A stretch of 64,000 bases of DNA from Methylomonas methanica. Lineage in GTDB: Bacteria > Pseudomonadota > Gammaproteobacteria > Methylococcales > Methylomonadaceae. Positions 60,222 to 64,000 of this stretch are shown here, piece by piece. Each line of letters starts with the position of its first letter. The stretch's first letter is position 1. The stretch covers positions 1 to 64,000 of the forward strand of contig NZ_LUUG01000117.1 in NCBI RefSeq assembly GCF_001644035.1. The letters run 5' to 3'. The notes beneath the pieces were generated by a model. It searched no databases, had not been told where the DNA came from, and saw nothing but the letters and a program-made list of their open reading frames with translations. The position numbers and the translations under genes were made by a program.

Positions 60222-61427
60222 ATGGGTGCTTTAGAGCTGCATCAACAACAAAAAACCGAACGCTTAACCGATGCATTCCGGATATTTAACGAACTTTCGG
60301 AAAACCTTGCGCATTCCTATCAGGGTTTGGAAGAGCAAGTGGCAAAACTCAATCGCGAGTTGCAGGCCGCGCGTAGCGAGCGTCTAAACACGCTGATCGA
60401 GAAGGAAAAGCTCGCCAGTCGCTTGCAACAGATTCTAGCGGCCTTGCCGGCGGCGGTGGTTGTGCTGAATGCGCACGGAATGATCATCGATTGCAATGTT
60501 CATTCCGTGGACTTTTTGGGGGAACCCTTGCTGGGCCAATTATGGTCGAGTGTGGCGGCGCGCAGTTTGCAACCGGTTTTCGAATCGCCGCATGAACGCC
60601 AGCTCAGGGACGGCCGTAAAGTCAATATCACCCATAGCTCGTTGGGTAACGATGCCGAACAAATCATTCTGTTGTCGGATGTCAGCGAATTGCGCTCCTT
60701 GCAAGACACGCTGGCTCAGCACAAGCAGTTGAGTGCGATGGGGGAAATGGTGGCCGGTCTGGCGCATCAGGTGCGTACGCCGCTGGCGACCGCGATTTTG
60801 TATGCGTCACAAATGAGCAAACCCTCGATAACAGATGAAAAACGCCAACAGTTCTCCGAGAAAATTTTAGAGCGCTTGCATTACTTGGAGCGCCAAGTTA
60901 ACGACATGCTGATCTTTGCCAAGCAGGGCCGCATGGCGATGCAAAGTTTTTCATTGCAGCGGCTGCTGGCGCATCTCGCCGAAGCGGCCGATAGTTTTGC
61001 GGGCGAATTTAGCATTGAAAACCGAATCAGCACCGATCAGTTACTGGGAAATGAAGATGCGCTGCGCGGGGCATTATTAAACTTAATCAATAATGCGGCC
61101 GAGGCTGGTGCGCAAAAAATTGCTTTAACGGTCCGCCGGAGCGATTTAGGCAGCATCGACATCACGGTGACGGATGACGGTTCCGGTATCGCCGAAGCGC
61201 AGCAAACTAAATTATTCGAACCGTTTTACACCACCAAGTCCAACGGCACCGGTCTGGGTTTGGCGGTGGTGGACAGCGTGGCACGCGCGCATGGCGGTAG
61301 CGTCAAGTGTCGTTCCACTCCGGGGCAGGGGACGAGTTTTTGCTTGAACCTGCCTTGTATCAGTCAATACACCCTGGGACTGTCCGCAGGTGTTGCCAAA
61401 ATGGAGCAAAATTATGAAACAGTATGA
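60222..61427 (+). CDS. flrB: Flagellar sensor histidine kinase FlrB/FleS (401 aa)
   Basis: A soluble kinase without membrane helices: a coiled N-terminus (about 20-70), a PAS domain (about 75-160, ALPAAVVVLNAHGMIIDCN), HisKA with H182 in GLAHQVRTPLATA, and HATPase ending in NGTGLGLAVVDSVARAHGG. This is the FlrB/FleS architecture, phosphorylating FlrC to turn on late flagellar genes. ATG at 60222 has AGGCGA 8 bases upstream. Its stop overlaps the flrC start by 14 bases. Confidence 0.93.
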   Translation: MGALELHQQQKTERLTDAFRIFNELSENLAHSYQGLEEQVAKLNRELQAARSERLNTLIEKEKLASRLQQILAALPAAVVVLNAHGMIIDCNVHSVDFLGEPLLGQLWSSVAARSLQPVFESPHERQLRDGRKVNITHSSLGNDAEQIILLSDVSELRSLQDTLAQHKQLSAMGEMVAGLAHQVRTPLATAILYASQMSKPSITDEKRQQFSEKILERLHYLERQVNDMLIFAKQGRMAMQSFSLQRLLAHLAEAADSFAGEFSIENRISTDQLLGNEDALRGALLNLINNAAEAGAQKIALTVRRSDLGSIDITVTDDGSGIAEAQQTKLFEPFYTTKSNGTGLGLAVVDSVARAHGGSVKCRSTPGQGTSFCLNLPCISQYTLGLSAGVAKMEQNYETV

Positions 61428-62796
61428 CGTGCTTATCGTCGAAGACGACATGGCTTTATGCGAGGCGCTGTGCGATACCCTGGAAATTGAAGGCTATCGG
61501 GTAATCTCCGCGAAAAACGGTATTGAGGCGCTGAGCCAGCTGGCCAAGTATGTGGTTAGATTGGTAGTCAGCGATGTACAAATGCCGGTGATGGACGGTT
61601 TTCAGCTGTTGCACAATATTCAGCAAAAATTCGAGCAGTTGCCGGTGTTGCTGATGACGGCTTACGGCACCATCCCCAAAGCGGTGGAAGCCATGCAGTC
61701 CGGCGCTGCCGATTATTTGATCAAACCCTTCGAAGCCGGGATGTTGGTCGATAAGGTGGCGTCGTTGATCACGCTGCAAGCGCCAGTGGTTAACGAGCGG
61801 GTAGTGGCTGACGAGAGCATGAAAAAGCTTTACGCACTGGCCAGCAAAGTAGCCAAAACCGATGTGACCATGCTGCTGGAAGGCGAAAGCGGTACCGGTA
61901 AGGAAGTGCTGGCCCGTTATGTTCATCGCAACTCGCATTATCATGCCGGCCCGTTCGAGGCCATCAATTGCGCGGCGATTCCCGAAAACATGCTGGAAGC
62001 GATGCTATTCGGTTACGAGAAAGGCGCGTTTACCGGTGCCATTCAATCGGCGCCCGGTAAATTCGAACTGGCGCAAGGCGGTACTCTATTGCTGGACGAG
62101 ATTTCTGAAATGGACATATCGCTGCAAGCCAAATTACTGCGGGTGCTACAGGAAAAAGAAGTCGAACGTTTGGGCAGTCATCGCAAGATAACGTTGAACG
62201 TCAGAATTTTGGCGACGACCAATCGCAAATTAAAAGATTATGTGCAGGATGGCCGGTTTCGCGAAGATTTGTATTTCAGATTGAGCGTATTTCCGCTCAG
62301 AATTCCGCCGCTCCGCGAGCGGCCTGGCGATATTTTGCCGCTGGCACTGGAGCTGTTGAATAAGCATAGCCCGGCCGGGAAAGCGGTTTGCAGCTTTGAC
62401 GAGGCGGCAATGACTAAGTTATCCGCATACCGCTGGCCGGGTAATGTCAGAGAATTGGAAAATGTGGTGCAGCGGGCGTTGATCCTGCAAAGCCGGAGTC
62501 AAATCGGCGCCGACGACCTGATTTTTGAGGAAGATATGTTGGTTTTGCCGAGTTTGCCCGCTGCTGTGCAAAGTCTTGCCGTAGAATCGCGGCAAACCGA
62601 TAGCGAGAGCAGCCAATTCGAGCTCGGCAGCTTGGGTGACGGCGTGCGTTCGGCCGAGGAAAAAATTATTTTGCAAATGTTACGCGATGTCAGCGGCAGC
62701 CGGAAAACCACAGCCGCCAAGCTGGGTATCAGTCCGCGCACCCTGCGCTACAAAATTGCGCGGATGAAGGAAGCGGGAGTGATGGTACCAGGTTAA
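61414..62796 (+). CDS. flrC: Flagellar sigma-54 regulator FlrC/FleR (460 aa)
   Basis: An NtrC-type activator: receiver domain with D54 ([13 protein letters not shown]), AAA+ domain with [16 protein letters not shown], the sigma-54 contact loop [26 protein letters not shown], and a Fis-type HTH ([21 protein letters not shown]). It lies directly between flrB and fliE, the class III flagellar start, and has a sigma-54 site just beyond it. Start ATG 61414 is inside the flrB end. Confidence 0.95.
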   Translation: MKQYDVLIVEDDMALCEALCDTLEIEGYRVISAKNGIEALSQLAKYVVRLVVSDVQMPVMDGFQLLHNIQQKFEQLPVLLMTAYGTIPKAVEAMQSGAADYLIKPFEAGMLVDKVASLITLQAPVVNERVVADESMKKLYALASKVAKTDVTMLLEGESGTGKEVLARYVHRNSHYHAGPFEAINCAAIPENMLEAMLFGYEKGAFTGAIQSAPGKFELAQGGTLLLDEISEMDISLQAKLLRVLQEKEVERLGSHRKITLNVRILATTNRKLKDYVQDGRFREDLYFRLSVFPLRIPPLRERPGDILPLALELLNKHSPAGKAVCSFDEAAMTKLSAYRWPGNVRELENVVQRALILQSRSQIGADDLIFEEDMLVLPSLPAAVQSLAVESRQTDSESSQFELGSLGDGVRSAEEKIILQMLRDVSGSRKTTAAKLGISPRTLRYKIARMKEAGVMVPG

Positions 62797-62799
62797 ATC

Positions 62800-62817
62800 T
62801 TGGCTTGAAAAATGCTT
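62800..62817 (+). promoter_or_regulatory. Putative sigma-54 promoter of fliE
   Basis: TTGGCTTGAAAAATGCTT: GG (62802-62803) and GC (62814-62815) are exactly 10 bases apart, with TTGGC at -24 and ATGCT at -12. fliE begins 34 bases after it. FlrC-dependent sigma-54 promoters are the norm for fliE operons. Confidence 0.7.
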
Positions 62818-62851
62818 ATGCTAAGCAAGGCAACCTAAAAGAGTCATTATC

Positions 62852-63163
62852 ATGTCAGATATGAATGTTAACCAAGTGCTCGCGCAGATGCGGGCAATGT
62901 CCATAGAGGCCGGCGTCAAGCCACAGCCTAGCGACACGTCCGGCGATTTTGCCGCCATGTTGAAACAATCCATCGACGCCGTGAACAATACCCAGCAAAC
63001 CGCCAGCGCTATGGCTAAATCGTTTGAGATGGGTCAGAGTGACGTCAGCTTGGCGGAAGTGATGATTGCCTCGCAAAAAGCCAGCGTTTCCTTTCAGGCC
63101 ATGCTCCAGGTGCGTAACAAACTGGTGGATGCTTATAAGGACGTGATGGGCATGTCAATGTAG
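62852..63163 (+). CDS. fliE: Flagellar hook-basal body protein FliE (103 aa)
   Basis: Joins the MS ring to the rod. The C-terminal half has the FliE signature (AEVMIASQKASVSFQAMLQVRNKLVDAYKDVMGM). The middle holds DFAAMLKQSIDAVNNTQQ. Length is typical. ATG at 62852 with AAAGAG upstream. fliF begins 18 bases after its stop. Confidence 0.96.
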   Translation: MSDMNVNQVLAQMRAMSIEAGVKPQPSDTSGDFAAMLKQSIDAVNNTQQTASAMAKSFEMGQSDVSLAEVMIASQKASVSFQAMLQVRNKLVDAYKDVMGMSM

Positions 63164-63181
63164 GCTAGCGGAATATAAGCC

Positions 63182-64000
63182 ATGAGCGAACTAGACAGAA
63201 ATCTACCGATGGAGGCCCATAGCCAATTAAGTATGGCGAACGCCGACAAAATGCATCCCGCCCTGAAAAGCCTGAGCAAAATGCCGATGGTTCGCCAACT
63301 TGGTCTGATGTTGGGTTTGGCACTCAGCGTCGCGATTGGCGTGGCGGTGGTATTGTGGTCGCAGGCCCCGTCTTACGATTTACTGTTTTCCGGCGTAGCC
63401 GAAAAAGATTCCGCGGAAATTCTCGACGCGTTGACCAAATTGAATGTGGATTACAAAGTCGAAACCGGTTCCGGGGCAATTATGGTGCCGGCGGATAATG
63501 TCCGGGAACTGAAACTGCAATTGGCGGCGCAAGGTCTGCCGCGCAGTGCGAGTTTAGGCTATGAGTTGTTGGATAAAGACAATGGCTTCGGCGCCAGCAA
63601 AAATGTCGAGCAAATGCGTTTTCAACGTGCGTTGGAAGGCGAAATTGCGCTGACCATCCAAACCATCCAGAACGTCAAATCCGCGAAAGTACTGCTGGCT
63701 ATTCCGGTGCAGTCGGTATTCGTCCGCGAACGTAAAAAGCCCAGTGCCTCGGTGGTGGTGGAGCTGTATCAAGGCCGGATCCTCGAAAAAGAACAAATCG
63801 AATCCATTATCCATTTGGTCGCTTCCAGCGTACCGTTGATGGAAGCCAGTCAAGTGACGGTCGTGGATCAGAAAGGCCGCTTGTTGAACAGCAAGGAAGG
63901 CGGCGAAGACATGTCCTTGTCCAGCAAGCAATTCGAATACAAGAAAAATATAGAAGAACATCTGCGTGGACGGATCGAAAACATCCTGACGCCATTGGTA
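63182..64000 (+). CDS. fliF: Flagellar M-ring protein FliF, N-terminal part (window ends inside)
   Basis: The first 273 residues of the MS-ring subunit: a short cytosolic N-terminus, one membrane helix (LGLMLGLALSVAIGVAVVLW) and the periplasmic ring-building domain with YDLLFSGVAEKDSAEILDAL, PRSASLGYELLDKDNGFGASKNVEQ and KSAKVLLAIPVQSVFVRERKKPSASV. The frame is open at the last base, so the rest of the gene is beyond the window. Confidence 0.95.
   Translation, partial: MSELDRNLPMEAHSQLSMANADKMHPALKSLSKMPMVRQLGLMLGLALSVAIGVAVVLWSQAPSYDLLFSGVAEKDSAEILDALTKLNVDYKVETGSGAIMVPADNVRELKLQLAAQGLPRSASLGYELLDKDNGFGASKNVEQMRFQRALEGEIALTIQTIQNVKSAKVLLAIPVQSVFVRERKKPSASVVVELYQGRILEKEQIESIIHLVASSVPLMEASQVTVVDQKGRLLNSKEGGEDMSLSSKQFEYKKNIEEHLRGRIENILTPLV

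Overview
The window looks like chromosome from a gammaproteobacterium. The arrangement of queG, nnr, tsaE, amidase, mutL, miaA, hfq, hflX, hflK, hflC and purA, and of rpmF, plsX, fabH, fabD and fabG next to yceD and maf, is the gammaproteobacterial one. A PEP-CTERM surface protein with a PrsT-type TPR protein, a polar-type flagellar start (flrB-flrC-fliE-fliF), many hybrid kinases and particular intergenic repeats suggest a methanotroph-like member (Methylomonas or a relative). That assignment is inference; no methane-oxidation gene is present.

Layout. 0-4.5 kb: a repeat-rich leader, then an NCS1-type permease fused to a hybrid histidine kinase and a REC-LuxR regulator. 4.6-9.8 kb: fatty-acid/phospholipid cluster (yceD-rpmF-plsX-fabH-fabD-fabG, leftward) with divergent maf; acpP and fabF are not found after fabG. 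9.8-16.7 kb: leftward housekeeping genes (HDOD protein, lytic transglycosylase, purT, MutS-like membrane ATPase, hemH, folE, dusA). 16.8-18.5 kb: three small unknown genes and a 0.6 kb non-coding stretch. 18.5-24.6 kb: a compact signalling operon of an outer-membrane barrel protein with a His/Met-rich N-terminus, a small PBP-like periplasmic protein, a HAMP/HisKA/HATPase/REC/REC/Hpt kinase, and a REC-PAS-AAA+-HTH regulator. 24.6-31.1 kb: lolA, mrcB, a thioredoxin-DsbD-like fusion, a PilZ protein, a SprA-like protein and queG.

31.2-53 kb follows the classic nnr-tsaE-amiB-mutL-miaA ... hfq-hflX-hflK-hflC-hisZ-purA order. Two insertions interrupt it: a lipoprotein plus a lone Mrr-like nuclease between queG and nnr, and about 7 kb (folate ligase, NspC-like decarboxylase, methyltransferase, lipoprotein, tcdA, TatD, ettA) between miaA and hfq. 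53-56 kb holds sseA, a quinone oxidoreductase and argC. 56-60 kb holds a PEP-CTERM protein and PrsT. 60.2 kb to the end starts a flagellar cluster; fliF runs off the window.

Signalling dominates the non-housekeeping content: three separate phosphorelays, a PilZ and an HDOD protein. Sigma-54-like -24/-12 elements occur before flrB, fliE, the PEP-CTERM gene and (weaker) prsT, so motility and surface-protein genes may share sigma-54 control. No tRNA, rRNA, IS element, prophage or CRISPR array was recognised.
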